A stretch of 64,000 bases of DNA. Source: Staphylococcus equorum. GTDB taxonomy: Bacteria; Bacillota; Bacilli; Staphylococcales; Staphylococcaceae. The position numbers were made by a program, and so were the translations under genes. The stretch's first letter is position 1. Each line of letters opens with the position of its first letter. The stretch lies in contig NZ_CP118982.1 in the NCBI RefSeq assembly GCF_029024965.1, positions 1,612,001-1,676,000 on the forward strand. The letters are read 5' to 3'. The notes under the pieces are model-generated. The model ran no database searches. It was not told the DNA's origin and saw nothing but the letters and a program-made list of their open reading frames with translations. This document shows positions 19,313-30,332 of this stretch, piece by piece.

Positions 19313-19346
19313 TTCTTGTCATTAAATTGGATTAATCTCCAATTAC

Positions 19347-21458
19347 TTATCTTTTTATTTCAACCATTTCGAAAGCTTCGATAATGTCGCCTTCTTTTAA
19401 GTCATTGTATTTCTCAACTGTGATACCACATTCGTAACCTTTAGCAACTTCTTTAGCATCATCTTTAAAACGTTTTAGTGTATCTAATTCACCTTCAAAT
19501 TGTACAATATTGTCTCTAATGACACGAACGCCAGCATTACGCGTGATTTTACCATCAATAACATAACTACCTGCGATTGTACCAACTTTAGAAACTTTGA
19601 ACGTTTGACGAACTTCTGCTTGTCCAATAATTTGTTCTTCGAATTCTGGATCTAGCATACCTTTCATTGCGAATTCAATTTCTTCTATAACACTATAAAT
19701 AACGCGGTGTAGACGCATATCAACGCCTTCAGTTTCAGCAGCACGTTTCGCACCTGTATCAGGACGAACGTTAAAGCCAATAATGATACCATTTGAAGCG
19801 TTAGCTAGTGTAACGTCAGATTCGTTGATTGCACCCACAGCAGTGTGAATGATACGTACATTTACGCCTTCAACGTCTATCTTCATTAGAGATGCAGCAA
19901 GCGCTTCTACTGAACCTTGCACATCGCCTTTAATAATGACATTTAAATCTTTCATTTCACCTTGTTTCATTTGTTCAAACAAGTTATCTAATGAAACACT
20001 CTTACTTTCATGACGTTGTTGAATTACGTTCGCTTCATGGCGAGATTCACCAATACGTCTTGCTTGTTTTTCATCTTTGAAAACAACAAATCGATCGCCT
20101 GCTTTTGGCACATCATGAATACCAGTAATTTCAACTGGTGTAGATGGTCCTGCAGTTTTTATACGTTGACCTAAGTCATTGACCATAGCACGAATTCTAC
20201 CATACGTATTTCCAACTACTAAAGAGTCACCAACGTTAAGTGTACCGTTTTGTACTAATAATGAGGCTGATGGTCCACGTGATTTATCTAATTCAGCTTC
20301 GATTACTGTACCAACAGCTTTTTTGCTTGGATTAGCTTTTAATTCTTGTACTTCAGAAGTAAGTACAATCATTTCTATTAAATCATCAATGCCATCTCCA
20401 CTTAATGCTGAGAGTGGAACAAAGATTGTATCGCCGCCCCAATCCTCAGGTACTAAACCATATTCAGTTAATTCTTGCATTACACGATCTGGATTTGATG
20501 TCGGTTTATCAATCTTGTTAACAGCAACAATCGTAGGTACATTTGCTTCTTTAGCATGATTGATTGCTTCAATTGTTTGAGGCATAACACCATCATCAGC
20601 TGCTACAACTAAAATAGTTATATCCGTTACTTGTGCACCACGCGCGCGCATTGTTGTAAATGCTGCGTGACCTGGAGTATCTAGGAATGTAATTTTTTTA
20701 CCATCATTTTCAATTTGGTAAGCACCAATATGTTGTGTAATACCACCAGCTTCTCCAGCTGTTACTTTTGTATGACGAATAGAATCTAGTAACGTTGTTT
20801 TACCATGGTCAACATGTCCCATGATTGTAACAACTGCTGGACGTTCAACAGCATCTTCATCTTCAGTTTCATCATCGAAGTAAATTGATAAATCTTCTTC
20901 ATCAATAACAATTTCTTTTTCAGCTTCAACACCGTAATCATCAACGATTAACTCTAGTGTTTCTTCATCTAATGATTGATTAATATTAGCCATAATACCA
21001 AGTAAGAATAGTTTTTTAACAATACCTGAAGACTCTACGTTTAATTTCTCCGCAAGTTCACCTACTGTAATACCTTCTTGATAAGTGATTTTTTCTGGAA
21101 TTTCTTTAGGTTCTTCTTGTTTGATTTGTTTTGATTTTTTATTATTCTTTTTGTTATTCGGTTTATTGTTGTTTGATTTATTATTTTGGTTACCTTTATT
21201 ATTTTGATTATTCTTGTTGTTTTGGTTACCTTTATTATTTGATGATTGTTGCTTGTTTTGAGCAGTTTTTTGTTGTTTTTTCTCTGCTTCTTTTGCTTTT
21301 TCAGGTTTGTAAATTTTATCTAATGCGTGAATTTGATTATCTTCTAACGTTTGCATATGACTTGTTACCTCAACGTCCATCTTCTGCAATTCGTCGATAA
21401 TATCTCTACTCTTTAATTTTAAATCTTTAGCGTATTCGTAAATTCTTTGTTTACTCAT
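19347..21458 (-). CDS. infB: Translation initiation factor IF-2
   Basis: A GTPase that places initiator fMet-tRNA on the 30S subunit and promotes 50S joining. The N-terminal IF2 domain ([13 protein letters not shown]) is followed by a low-complexity Asn/Lys/Gln linker at about residues 58-112. A second IF2_N region and the G domain with GHVDHGKT at 214-221 and NKIDKP come next, then beta-barrel and C-terminal fMet-binding domains. The frame extends nine codons upstream, but the ATG at 21458 follows AGGAG and gives 703 residues. It is four bases from ylxQ. Confidence 0.97.
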   Translation of the reverse strand: MSKQRIYEYAKDLKLKSRDIIDELQKMDVEVTSHMQTLEDNQIHALDKIYKPEKAKEAEKKQQKTAQNKQQSSNNKGNQNNKNNQNNKGNQNNKSNNNKPNNKKNNKKSKQIKQEEPKEIPEKITYQEGITVGELAEKLNVESSGIVKKLFLLGIMANINQSLDEETLELIVDDYGVEAEKEIVIDEEDLSIYFDDETEDEDAVERPAVVTIMGHVDHGKTTLLDSIRHTKVTAGEAGGITQHIGAYQIENDGKKITFLDTPGHAAFTTMRARGAQVTDITILVVAADDGVMPQTIEAINHAKEANVPTIVAVNKIDKPTSNPDRVMQELTEYGLVPEDWGGDTIFVPLSALSGDGIDDLIEMIVLTSEVQELKANPSKKAVGTVIEAELDKSRGPSASLLVQNGTLNVGDSLVVGNTYGRIRAMVNDLGQRIKTAGPSTPVEITGIHDVPKAGDRFVVFKDEKQARRIGESRHEANVIQQRHESKSVSLDNLFEQMKQGEMKDLNVIIKGDVQGSVEALAASLMKIDVEGVNVRIIHTAVGAINESDVTLANASNGIIIGFNVRPDTGAKRAAETEGVDMRLHRVIYSVIEEIEFAMKGMLDPEFEEQIIGQAEVRQTFKVSKVGTIAGSYVIDGKITRNAGVRVIRDNIVQFEGELDTLKRFKDDAKEVAKGYECGITVEKYNDLKEGDIIEAFEMVEIKR

Positions 21459-21462
21459 ATAG

Positions 21463-21780
21463 TCACTCCTTACGATATTCATCAATCATTGACAATAACT
21501 TTTTAGCAAAGCCTTGATCAGTGATTCCAATGTTTACACGTTCTGCTTTACCTAAAGCTTGTCCTAATTCAGCTCTTGTTCCAAATATACGTAATGATAT
21601 ATGGTAACTTTCACATTTGTTCTGCATCACTTTCATTGTGTTGTCAGAAGCATCTGTTGCAATGATTACGAGCTTTAATTTATTATTCTTCAAATCATTT
21701 ATAATGACTGATTCGCCTGTTTTAACTTTTCCTGCACGCATTGCTAAACCTAAAAAATTCACGATTTTTTCTTTTGTCAT
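21463..21780 (-). CDS. L7Ae-family RNA-binding protein YlxQ
   Basis: The 105-residue protein matches the L7Ae/L30e/S12e/Gadd45 fold, with [13 protein letters not shown] near the N-terminus and [12 protein letters not shown] toward the C-terminus. Such proteins bind K-turn RNAs. The gene overlaps ylxR by four bases (ATGA) and precedes infB by four, so the three are tightly co-translated. The molecular target is not established from sequence. Confidence 0.9.
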   Translation of the reverse strand: MTKEKIVNFLGLAMRAGKVKTGESVIINDLKNNKLKLVIIATDASDNTMKVMQNKCESYHISLRIFGTRAELGQALGKAERVNIGITDQGFAKKLLSMIDEYRKE

Positions 21781-22061
21781 TTAGGTATCTCTTCACGATA
21801 AATAAGACGTATAATCTCTTTATAAACAGGCTCTAACGTTTCAGCATCAGATTTGAAATATCTTTCTAATGTTTCTTTTTGTTGCGCTTCTTCTACTAAT
21901 TTAACATTTTTAGATACATAAGCGCCACGGCCTTGTTGTTTGCCAGTTGCATCAGCAAAAATTTGTCCGTCTTTATTAATTACAACTCTAATCATGTCAT
22001 TCTTAGGGTACATTTCATTTGAAAGTATACATTTACGCATTGGAATTTTTTTCTTTTTCAT
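21777..22061 (-). CDS. rnpM: YlxR/RnpM-family RNA-binding protein
   Basis: The 94-residue DUF448 protein shows the family core: PMRKCILSNEMYPKNDMIRV, then FADATGKQQGRGAYVSK. YlxR proteins bind RNA, and the Bacillus member has been reported to bind RNase P RNA and modulate it (hence RnpM). It lies between nusA and ylxQ in the standard operon and overlaps ylxQ by four bases. The symbol is a transfer from Bacillus literature. Confidence 0.88.
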   Translation of the reverse strand: MKKKKIPMRKCILSNEMYPKNDMIRVVINKDGQIFADATGKQQGRGAYVSKNVKLVEEAQQKETLERYFKSDAETLEPVYKEIIRLIYREEIPK

Positions 22062-22078
22062 AAAGTTATCACCCCAAG

Positions 22079-23254
22079 TTATTTTTCAGCGTCTTCTTCT
22101 TCAGTTACTGTTTCAGAGTCTTCATTGACTGTGTCTTCCAAATCAACATTCTCTTCGTCAACAACATCATTAAGTTGATCTTCTGTGCCTTCAACATCTG
22201 TCGGGTAGACACCTGCTTCTCTAGCATCTGTTTCTGATTTAATATCAATTTTCCAACCAGTTAATTTAGCAGCTAAACGGGCGTTTTGTCCGCGTTTACC
22301 TATAGCTAATGATAATTGATAATCTGGCACTACAACTACAGTTGATTGATTTTCTTCATCAACAATAACTTGTAATACTTGTGACGGGCTTAAAGCATTT
22401 TTTACAAACACTTTAGGATCTTCATCCCATTGCACAATATCAATTTTCTCGCCGCCAAGTTCTTCAACAACAGCTTCAACACGACTACCTTTAGAACCTA
22501 CACAAGCACCTACTGCATCGATGTCAAGGTTGTCTGAGTGTACACTGATTTTTGAGCGATCGCCAGCTTCGCGAGCTACAGATTTAACTACTACTGTACC
22601 GTCAAAGATTTCTGGTACTTCTTGTTCAAATAAACGTTTTAATAGACCTGGATGGCTTCTTGAAACGTATATTTGTGGTCCTTTTGTAGTTTGTTCAACT
22701 TTGTTCACATACACTCTTATTCTTTCATTTGGAATATAGCTTTCATTTGGGCTTCTTTCTGCTTCGGACAATACAGCTTCAGTACGCCCTAAATTCACAT
22801 ATACATAACGATGATCTACTCTGTCAATAAGACCAGTAACAATATCATCTTCTTTGTCGATGAATTCATCATATAGTATTTCACGTTCAGCATCACGTAA
22901 ACGTTGCATAACAGCTTGTTTAGCTGCTTGCGCCCCTACGCGTCCGAAATCACTTGGTGTTACGTCTTCTTCGTAGATATCACCAATTTCATAAGCAGGG
23001 TTTTTTACTAGTGCCGTACTTAAGTCGATTTCTTCTCTGTTATCAAATGATTCTTCAACCACTTCTTTACGTGCGATAACATTAAATGTACCTTCGTCCA
23101 TGTTTAATTCAACACGAACGTTTCTTGCACTTTCATAGTTCTTTTTATAAGCAGTAATTAATGCCGCTTCGATAGCATCAATTAATACTTCTCTAGGAAT
23201 TTTCTTTTCTTTTTCTAAGTACTCAGTAGCTAATAATAATTCATTACTTGACAC
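22079..23254 (-). CDS. nusA: Transcription termination/antitermination factor NusA
   Basis: NusA binds RNA polymerase and promotes pausing, intrinsic termination and rRNA antitermination. The 391-residue protein has the polymerase-binding N-terminal domain, an S1 domain (with [15 protein letters not shown] just after it), two KH domains ([18 protein letters not shown] loop as [16 protein letters not shown]), and a highly acidic tail (about 350-391). It begins with GTG at 23254 behind GGAGG, giving the family [13 protein letters not shown] start. Confidence 0.96.
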   Translation of the reverse strand: MSSNELLLATEYLEKEKKIPREVLIDAIEAALITAYKKNYESARNVRVELNMDEGTFNVIARKEVVEESFDNREEIDLSTALVKNPAYEIGDIYEEDVTPSDFGRVGAQAAKQAVMQRLRDAEREILYDEFIDKEDDIVTGLIDRVDHRYVYVNLGRTEAVLSEAERSPNESYIPNERIRVYVNKVEQTTKGPQIYVSRSHPGLLKRLFEQEVPEIFDGTVVVKSVAREAGDRSKISVHSDNLDIDAVGACVGSKGSRVEAVVEELGGEKIDIVQWDEDPKVFVKNALSPSQVLQVIVDEENQSTVVVVPDYQLSLAIGKRGQNARLAAKLTGWKIDIKSETDAREAGVYPTDVEGTEDQLNDVVDEENVDLEDTVNEDSETVTEEEDAEK

Positions 23255-23277
23255 GATTTATCATCCTCCTCGTCACG

Positions 23278-23745
23278 TTATATAATTACTGCATGACGTG
23301 CTTTAGCGATTTTACTTCTTGGTATTTCAACTTGTTTTGTTTTTGATTTCTCTTTAACTTCCATAACTATTGTTTCATCATCAACTGATTGCAATATACC
23401 TAACCATTCTTTTGCGCCTTCGATTGGAGCATATAAAGAAACAAATACTGGTTTAGTCACAGCGTTGCGATATTCTTTTTCTTTTTTAATTGGTCTTTCA
23501 GCACCAGGTGAGGCAACATCTAAATAATACATCTGTTCGATAGGATCTTCTGAATCCATTACTTCACTTATTTTTTCAGAAGCAAGCGCACAATCATTTA
23601 AATCTACGCCACCTTCTTTATCGATAGATACTCTTAAAAAATGATCGTTTCCTTCTTTTGTAAACTCAACTTCTACTAATTCAAAATTTAAGTCGTCAAG
23701 GACAGGTTGAATTATTGCTTCAACTTGCTCAGTTATTTTACTCAT
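23278..23745 (-). CDS. rimP: Ribosome maturation factor RimP
   Basis: RimP assists 30S assembly around protein S12. The 155-residue protein has the N-terminal alpha/beta domain (FELVEVEFTKEGNDHFLRV, DCALASEKISE, YYLDVASPGAERPI) and a C-terminal SH3-like domain ending in KIAKARHAVII. An upstream in-frame start gives 171 residues, but the ATG at 23745 directly follows AGGAGG. It is the first gene of the nusA-infB operon. Confidence 0.95.
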   Translation of the reverse strand: MSKITEQVEAIIQPVLDDLNFELVEVEFTKEGNDHFLRVSIDKEGGVDLNDCALASEKISEVMDSEDPIEQMYYLDVASPGAERPIKKEKEYRNAVTKPVFVSLYAPIEGAKEWLGILQSVDDETIVMEVKEKSKTKQVEIPRSKIAKARHAVII

Positions 23746-23771
23746 GCTGACCTCCTGTTTTGGCAAATAGA

Positions 23772-23798
23772 AAAGAGCGGGTATTATGCCCACTCTTT
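23772..23798 (-). promoter_or_regulatory. Terminator-like hairpin in the rimP leader (possible attenuator)
   Basis: A ten-base stem (23772-23781 with 23789-23798) forms fully only in the minus-strand RNA, where the single plus-strand C-A mismatch becomes G-U. It has a seven-base loop and is followed by a short run of T. It lies 26 bases upstream of the rimP start, inside the 5' leader. Attenuation of the operon, perhaps by NusA itself, is inference. Confidence 0.55.
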
Positions 23799-23871
23799 CT
23801 GCCTGAGTCTAATTTTTTAAGCACTGTTATTATATCATATGTTTATTTGGTAGACAAATAACTATATTTGT

Positions 23872-23907
23872 AAAAAGCCTATAATGACAAGTTAATTCAT
23901 GCTTTTT
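23872..23907 (-). terminator. Probable terminator downstream of polC
   Basis: Arms aaaaagc and gcttttt (23872-23878, 23901-23907), with inner atga/tcat pairing, form a hairpin 25 bases beyond the polC stop. T5 lies at the outer end on the minus strand. Confidence 0.5.
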
Positions 23908-23932
23908 GTTATTTATTAAGTCTTTTTGTTTA

Positions 23933-26900
23933 TTACATATCAAAAATTGATAATTGCGCTTTATCAGGTAAATTAGGTAAAGAACCTAATTCATCTAAGT
24001 ATTCTATTACTTTTTGTGATAATCCAGCTTTTTTATTTAAATCTTCTTTAGATAAAAATGGACCTTCTTCACGAGCTTCTACAATTCTTTGTGCAACGTT
24101 TTCACCTAAACCTGGAACAGATATAAATGGTGGAATCAAAGTATCGCCTTCAATAATAAATTCAAATGATTTACTTTTTTCTAAACTGATTGGCTGCATA
24201 CGGAAACCACGTTGTGCCATTTCATTCATTATTTCAAGCACTGTTAAAGTATCTTTTTCTTTTTTAGCTAAATCCATATAACGTGAGTACATATCATTAA
24301 CAGTATTACGAATACTTTCTTTATCTTTAATCATTGTAATTAAATCAAAGTCAGATGCGCGTACTGTGAAATAACTTGCATAATAATATAGTGGATAATG
24401 TACTTTAAAGTAAGCAATTCTTACCGCCATTAACACATAAGCTGCGGCATGGGCTTTAGGGAACATGTATTTTATTTTTCTACATGAATCTAAATACCAA
24501 TCAGGTACTTCATTGTCTACCATTGCTTCGACCATATCGTCAGTCAACCCTTTACCTTTACGCACAAATTCCATTGTCTTAAAGGCAAGTGACGGCTCTA
24601 AACCATTATACATTAAATAAACCATAATATCATCACGACAACATATTACACTCGCTAAATCACATTTACCTGAACGTATTAAATCTTGAGCGTTCCCTAA
24701 CCATACATCTGTACCATGTGATAATCCTGATATTCTAACAAGTTCTGAAAATGTTGTTGGTTTTGTGTCTTCTAACATTTGTCTAACAAAGCCAGTACCA
24801 AATTCTGGTACACCAAACGTGCCAGTTTTACATAAAATTTCCTCTTGTGTAACACCTAAAGGTTCAGGCGAACTAAAGATGCCCATCGTTTCTTTATCAT
24901 CCACTGGAATTGTTTTGGGATCTATTCCTGATAAGTCTTGTAACATGCGAATCATTGTTGGATCATCGTGTCCAAGTATATCTAACTTTAGAACGTTATC
25001 ATGTATGGAGTGGAAATCAAAATGCGTTGTCATCCAAGATGAAGACTGATCGTCCGCTGGGAACTGTACAGGTGTGAAATCATATATATCCATATAATCA
25101 GGTACTACAATAATACCACCTGGATGTTGTCCAGATGTACGTTTAACGCCTGTACAACCTTTAACAAGTCTATCTACTTCTGCGCCACGTTTATGGATAC
25201 CTTGGTCATTTAAATAACCCTTCACATAACCAAAAGCTGTTTTCTCTGCGACTGTACCAATTGTTCCAGCACGGAATACTTTATCATCACCAAATAATTC
25301 TTTTGTATAATTATGTGCATTCGGTTGATATTCTCCACTAAAGTTCAAGTCAATATCTGGTACCTTATCGCCTTTAAAGCCTAAGAATGTTTCGAAAGGA
25401 ATATCTTGACCTTCTTTAATAAGGTCGCTGCCACAAGTTTCACATTTTTTATCTGCTAAATCAAAACCAGAGCCAACAGAGCCATCATCAAAGAATTCAC
25501 TCGTTTTACATTTTGGACAAATGTAATGTGGTGGCAATGGATTAACTTCTGTGATTTCTGTCATAGTTGCTACAAAACTTGATCCTACAGAACCACGTGA
25601 ACCAACGAGATATCCGTCATTTAAAGATTTTTTAACAAGTCGTTGTGAAATGAGGTATATAACAGAGAAGCCATTACCTATAATACTCTCTAATTCTTTT
25701 TCAAGACGATCAATTACAATTTGTGGTAAATCATCACCGTAGAGGTCTTTTGCATTAGAATAGCTCATTTCTCGAATTTCTTCATTTGCGCCTTCCATTC
25801 TTGGTGTATATAGCTCATCTTTAATTGGAACAACACGCTCTATACGATCTGCTAGCTCATTAGTATTCTTAATGACAAGTTCATAGGCTTTTTCTTCACC
25901 CAAGAAGTGCAATTCGTCTAACATTTCGTCTGTAGTTCTAAAATGCGCCTTTGGCAATGTAGAACGGTTTAATGGATTACCAGGTTGTGCAGCAATCAAT
26001 ATTTTACGCGCAATCGAATCATGTTCATTCAAATAGTGTGCATTTCCTGTAGCTATAACGGGAATATCGTTGACTTCACCCGCACGAATTAAACGATTAT
26101 ATATTTCATATAATGTTTCATTATCACGTATCAGTTCTCTATCAATTAAGCCTTGGTATAAAGCAGGCGGTTGAATTTCTATGAAATCATAGTATTGAGC
26201 TATACGTTCAACTTGAGACTGATCTTTTTGCATTACTGCAGTAAATACTTCTCCTTCGTCACATGCAGAACCAACGAGAATACCTTCACGATATTCATCT
26301 AATAATGAACGTGGAATTCTAGGTGTTCTATAATAATATTGGACTAAGGACGCACTTACAATCTTGAATAAGTTTTTAAGACCTTGTTGATTTTGAACAA
26401 TAAGCGTGACGTGATTCGGACGTGCACGTTTGTATGCATCTTCATTTGATAACGATGTATTAATATCTTGGTGATTATGAACGTCAAGTTCTTCTAATTG
26501 TTTAAGCATTTTAATAAACATATAAGCTGTTGCTTCCGTATCATAAATTGCTCTATGGTGTTGTGTTAACTCTACGCCGTATTTTTTGGCTAAGAAGTTC
26601 AATCCATGTTTACCGTATTCAGTATTGATTGTTCTTGATAATTCAAGTGTATCTATTACAGCGTTTGTAGACGCACCAATACCGACATGTTCATATCCAG
26701 TATCTATAAAGCCCATATCAAAGGATGCGTTATGAGCAACGAAAATAGCGTCCCCTACCCATGCTTTAAACTCAGTAAGAACTTCTTCTATCTCTGGAGC
26801 ATCAACTAACATATCATCCGTAATATGTGTCAAATTAATAATAACATCGGATAAACGTTCATGTGGATTACTAAAACGTTCAAACTTATCAATGATTTCC

Positions 26901-28249
26901 CCGTCTTTAACTTTGACTGCAGCGAGCTCGATAATTTTATCGTATTGATTGGATAAACCGGTCGTTTCAACGTCGAATACAACATATGTTGCGGTTTTCA
27001 AATCACGGTCCATAGGTTTGTATGCAATAGGTACACCATCGTCAACCAACATACCTTCCATTCCGTAAATCATTTTAATACCATTTTTTTCAGCTGCCGC
27101 ATGTGCGTCTGGAAAGGCTTGTACACCATTATGGTCAGTCACTGCAATAGCTTTATGACCCCACTTTGCTGCTTGATCTACGTACGCTGAAATATTAGGT
27201 ATGCCATCCATTTGACTCATTGCCGTATGCAAATGGAATTCTACTCGTTTTTCTTCAGATTTATCTTGTTTCGTAGCTTTTTTAATTTCTTCAATATCTG
27301 ACATCATCATCACTAAATCACGAACAAATGAATCTTCTTCTATGCGTCCTTGTGCGCGAACCCATTTACCGACGCTCAATGCCTTAAAGTTATCTAAATC
27401 ATCTTTGTTTTTACGAGTGAACATTTTTAATACGAGCGAATCTGTATAGTCAGTTACCTTCAACTCTACAATGTGTCGCCCACTCTTCAACTCTTTTAAG
27501 TTAATATCAAAAATAACACCTTCAACTGCTACTTTGAATTCTTCTTCAATAATAGAATCTATAGGTTTAATATTATCAATTGGGATTGGTTTACCAATTT
27601 GACACTTAGTTACCGAACTTTCATTATTATCTTGTTGTTTTGCCTTCTCGGCTTTCATTTTTTCTAATTTTTCAGTAGCTTCACGTGCACTCTTTTCATC
27701 TTCTTCTTGAATATGTGCTTCTAATGATGCTAAATCATCTTCGTTTCCAACGCTATCCGTTTCAAAAACTATCTTACTAATATCGAATCCACACTGTTGA
27801 AATGCTTTAACTAAGCTACCATTACAGGCTTTATCAAAATGATCTCTCTCGATATCATTTTGACAAGTTACTTTTAGCACATCTCCCGACATAATTAAGC
27901 GTTTTTGCTTTAATTGTCCTTTTACTTTAGGTGAAAGTTGTGTTTGATCAATACAATGATTAAAATACTTTATCGCATATTCATCTTGGTTTGATTTATT
28001 ATTTATCGTAATATTACATTCTACATTTGCAATTGATTTAAACTCTTCTGTAATTGCACCTGTAAAAAGCAAATAATCTTCTATTGATAGAAAGTGTGGT
28101 AATGTGATTTGAAACACCCATGTACGATCTGTTGTCTTAACATCCACACGCGTTAGTTCACTTTGTTCCAAAATTTCTGGTTCCAAATGGTTTGTTATTT
28201 TAATTTGGTCAGCTAGGATTTTAAATTTTTCCTGATTTGTCATTGCCAT
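23933..28249 (-). CDS. polC: DNA polymerase III alpha subunit, Gram-positive PolC type
   Basis: The replicative polymerase of low-GC Gram-positives. The order of domains is: N-terminal domain, OB fold (about 240-320), PHP domain (FHLHTAMSQMDG from about 338), an inserted DEDD proofreading exonuclease starting at FDVETTGL (about 425-432), and the polymerase core with a cysteine zinc site (CPKC...CETCGSD) and PDIDLNFSGEY. Helix-hairpin-helix and C-terminal elements follow. The ATG at 28249 lies eight bases after AAGGTGG and gives 1438 residues; a GTG at 28261 falls inside that ribosome-binding site. It follows proS as in S. aureus. Confidence 0.97.
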   Translation of the reverse strand: MAMTNQEKFKILADQIKITNHLEPEILEQSELTRVDVKTTDRTWVFQITLPHFLSIEDYLLFTGAITEEFKSIANVECNITINNKSNQDEYAIKYFNHCIDQTQLSPKVKGQLKQKRLIMSGDVLKVTCQNDIERDHFDKACNGSLVKAFQQCGFDISKIVFETDSVGNEDDLASLEAHIQEEDEKSAREATEKLEKMKAEKAKQQDNNESSVTKCQIGKPIPIDNIKPIDSIIEEEFKVAVEGVIFDINLKELKSGRHIVELKVTDYTDSLVLKMFTRKNKDDLDNFKALSVGKWVRAQGRIEEDSFVRDLVMMMSDIEEIKKATKQDKSEEKRVEFHLHTAMSQMDGIPNISAYVDQAAKWGHKAIAVTDHNGVQAFPDAHAAAEKNGIKMIYGMEGMLVDDGVPIAYKPMDRDLKTATYVVFDVETTGLSNQYDKIIELAAVKVKDGEIIDKFERFSNPHERLSDVIINLTHITDDMLVDAPEIEEVLTEFKAWVGDAIFVAHNASFDMGFIDTGYEHVGIGASTNAVIDTLELSRTINTEYGKHGLNFLAKKYGVELTQHHRAIYDTEATAYMFIKMLKQLEELDVHNHQDINTSLSNEDAYKRARPNHVTLIVQNQQGLKNLFKIVSASLVQYYYRTPRIPRSLLDEYREGILVGSACDEGEVFTAVMQKDQSQVERIAQYYDFIEIQPPALYQGLIDRELIRDNETLYEIYNRLIRAGEVNDIPVIATGNAHYLNEHDSIARKILIAAQPGNPLNRSTLPKAHFRTTDEMLDELHFLGEEKAYELVIKNTNELADRIERVVPIKDELYTPRMEGANEEIREMSYSNAKDLYGDDLPQIVIDRLEKELESIIGNGFSVIYLISQRLVKKSLNDGYLVGSRGSVGSSFVATMTEITEVNPLPPHYICPKCKTSEFFDDGSVGSGFDLADKKCETCGSDLIKEGQDIPFETFLGFKGDKVPDIDLNFSGEYQPNAHNYTKELFGDDKVFRAGTIGTVAEKTAFGYVKGYLNDQGIHKRGAEVDRLVKGCTGVKRTSGQHPGGIIVVPDYMDIYDFTPVQFPADDQSSSWMTTHFDFHSIHDNVLKLDILGHDDPTMIRMLQDLSGIDPKTIPVDDKETMGIFSSPEPLGVTQEEILCKTGTFGVPEFGTGFVRQMLEDTKPTTFSELVRISGLSHGTDVWLGNAQDLIRSGKCDLASVICCRDDIMVYLMYNGLEPSLAFKTMEFVRKGKGLTDDMVEAMVDNEVPDWYLDSCRKIKYMFPKAHAAAYVLMAVRIAYFKVHYPLYYYASYFTVRASDFDLITMIKDKESIRNTVNDMYSRYMDLAKKEKDTLTVLEIMNEMAQRGFRMQPISLEKSKSFEFIIEGDTLIPPFISVPGLGENVAQRIVEAREEGPFLSKEDLNKKAGLSQKVIEYLDELGSLPNLPDKAQLSIFDM

Positions 28250-28612
28250 GACGATAACCACCTTACTATTAATTACACTGCTTTACTTGTATATGCTTAC
28301 TTACATTAAATGACGGTGTATGTATTATTATTCCATTCTCTATATTATAACGGATATGTGTGAAATTCTAATAGTTAAACTTAATAAATTAAATTCATAT
28401 TTTTGTGAATAATAAATGGGAGCGGAACAGAAATCAAACTTTAAAATTTGATTTCGTATTCCCGCCCCCTCCTTAAAAGTTTGAGTCAAACATATCTAAA
28501 AATGAGACAGCTAGTGTATATTTTTTAATTTACACTCACAAATATAGATTGTTGAATTTGTGCGTCAGCCTTATGATTTTATATAAGTAACATCTAGCAA
28601 TTCCCTTATAGA
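28250..28612. other. Intergenic region between proS and polC
   Basis: This 363-bp gap holds one copy of a dispersed hairpin repeat (28418-28470) and the polC promoter region. I see no gene. No T-box leader is evident upstream of proS on its other side. Confidence 0.45.
28418..28470. repeat. Staphylococcal intergenic hairpin repeat (GGGA-CAGAAATC type)
   Basis: Arms gggagcgg...agaaatcaaa and tttgatttcg...attcccgcccc fold back on each other around an A/T loop. The cagaaatc/gatttcgt core is shared with the element at 55685-55727. Related units are scattered between genes in staphylococcal genomes and often act as terminators. It is placed after proS. Confidence 0.6.
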
Positions 28613-30313
28613 TTATAAATTTGTATATAATTCATTTACATAATTGATTAAATTATCGATATGCACATCTTCACTGTCACCAGTATCGCGACGTTTAACT
28701 TCTACAATGCCTTCTGCAGCATTTTTGCCTACGACAATACGTATTGGTAAACCGATTAAATCAGCATCATTAAATTTCACACCAGCACGTTCTTTACGGT
28801 CATCATAAAGTACATCATAATTTTCTTTTAATTGCGTATATAATTGATCCGCTAATTCACGTTGGTCATCTTTTTTAGGATTGATTGTGATTAAATGTAA
28901 TTCAAATGGTGTGACTGATTTTGGCCAAATAATACCATTTTCATCGTTATTTTGTTCAACGATTGCACTTAATGTTCTTGAAATACCAATGCCATAACAT
29001 CCCATTAATAATGGTTGTGCTCTACCTTGGTCATTTAAGAACGTAGCGTTCATTGATTCAGAGTATTTTGTTCCAAGTTTAAAGACTTGGCCTACTTCAA
29101 TACCTTCTGCAAAGTGCGCTTTGTCTGAGCTATCTGCTAATAATTCACCTTCTAAAATGAATCTAAAATCTCCATAGGCTTCTACTTCAAAGTCACGATC
29201 GACATTTGCGTTTAACAAGTGATATCCATCTTCATTCGCACCAACGACGATATTATTCAAATCTTGAATGAAATTATCTGCATAAATTTTAATGTCTTTA
29301 TCGAAAACTGGACCCAGTGAACCTGGTTTTGCACCTAAAATATTAATAATTTCATCTTCAGTTGCTAACTCCACATTGTCAGTACCAAAATAAGCTTTTA
29401 ATTTAATATCATTAATTTCATGGTGACCTCGAACTAATACTAATATAAATTCACCATCGACATTAAATATCATAGATTTAGTAATTTCGTCTAATGGTTT
29501 GTTTAAAAATGTCGCAAGATCTTGTGCTGTATGCACATTTGGCGTTTCAATTTTTGTTAACGGTTGTACATCTTCATGTTTTTTATTAGGATGGTAAACC
29601 ACTTCAGCTTTTTCAATATTTGCAGCGTAATCACTTTGCTCACTGTACACAATCGTGTCTTCACCGATTTCGCTTAACGCCATAAATTCATGTGTATGAC
29701 TACCACCAATTGCACCTGAATCAGCAACAACAGGTCTCGCGTTAATACCTACACGATTAAAGATGCGACCATATGCATGGTACATATCTTCATATGCTTC
29801 ATCTAGTGACGCTTCATCAGCATGAAAAGAATAAGCATCTTTCATTATAAATTCTCTACCACGTAATAGACCGAAACGTGGACGCTTTTCATCTCTAAAT
29901 TTAGATTGTATTTGGAAAAGTGTCATTGGCAGTTGTTTATATGATTTCAATTCATCACGAACAATTGAAGTCACAACTTCTTCATGTGTTGGTCCAAGCG
30001 CAAATTGACGGCCATTACGATCTTGTAAACGCATAAGTTCTGGACCATATGCACTCCAACGTCCTGATTCTTCCCATAATTCTGATGGTTGCAATGCTGG
30101 CATTAATATTTCAACCGCATCAATACGCTCCATCTCTTCGCGTACGATAGCTTCAATATTATTTAATACTCTCGCTGCAATTGGTAAGTAACTGTAAATT
30201 CCACTTGTACTTTGTTTGATTAAGCCTGCTTTTAATAATAGTCGATGGCTTAATGCCTCAGCACCAGCTGGCACTTCTTTCATAGTTGGTATAAATACTT
30301 TTGATTGTTTCAT
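28613..30313 (-). CDS. proS: Prolyl-tRNA synthetase
   Basis: A class II synthetase of the bacterial type. It has N-terminal class II motif 1 and 2 regions ([17 protein letters not shown]), the INS editing domain in the middle (about 220-410, removing misacylated Ala-tRNA-Pro), motif 3 ([11 protein letters not shown]) and a C-terminal anticodon-binding domain ([20 protein letters not shown]). The 566 residues equal the family norm. It is 19 bp downstream of rseP, consistent with one operon. Confidence 0.97.
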   Translation of the reverse strand: MKQSKVFIPTMKEVPAGAEALSHRLLLKAGLIKQSTSGIYSYLPIAARVLNNIEAIVREEMERIDAVEILMPALQPSELWEESGRWSAYGPELMRLQDRNGRQFALGPTHEEVVTSIVRDELKSYKQLPMTLFQIQSKFRDEKRPRFGLLRGREFIMKDAYSFHADEASLDEAYEDMYHAYGRIFNRVGINARPVVADSGAIGGSHTHEFMALSEIGEDTIVYSEQSDYAANIEKAEVVYHPNKKHEDVQPLTKIETPNVHTAQDLATFLNKPLDEITKSMIFNVDGEFILVLVRGHHEINDIKLKAYFGTDNVELATEDEIINILGAKPGSLGPVFDKDIKIYADNFIQDLNNIVVGANEDGYHLLNANVDRDFEVEAYGDFRFILEGELLADSSDKAHFAEGIEVGQVFKLGTKYSESMNATFLNDQGRAQPLLMGCYGIGISRTLSAIVEQNNDENGIIWPKSVTPFELHLITINPKKDDQRELADQLYTQLKENYDVLYDDRKERAGVKFNDADLIGLPIRIVVGKNAAEGIVEVKRRDTGDSEDVHIDNLINYVNELYTNL

Positions 30314-30332
30314 TTAAATGCTTCTCTCCCTC

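Larger units (their letters stand above)
18826..19346. other. Intergenic region between infB and the unknown gene
   Basis: This 521-bp, very AT-rich gap contains the infB terminator (19291-19312). It also has an inverted repeat acatatg-N11-catatgt at 18940-18964 and a likely promoter for the unknown gene near 18850-18880. No coding potential was seen. Confidence 0.45.
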
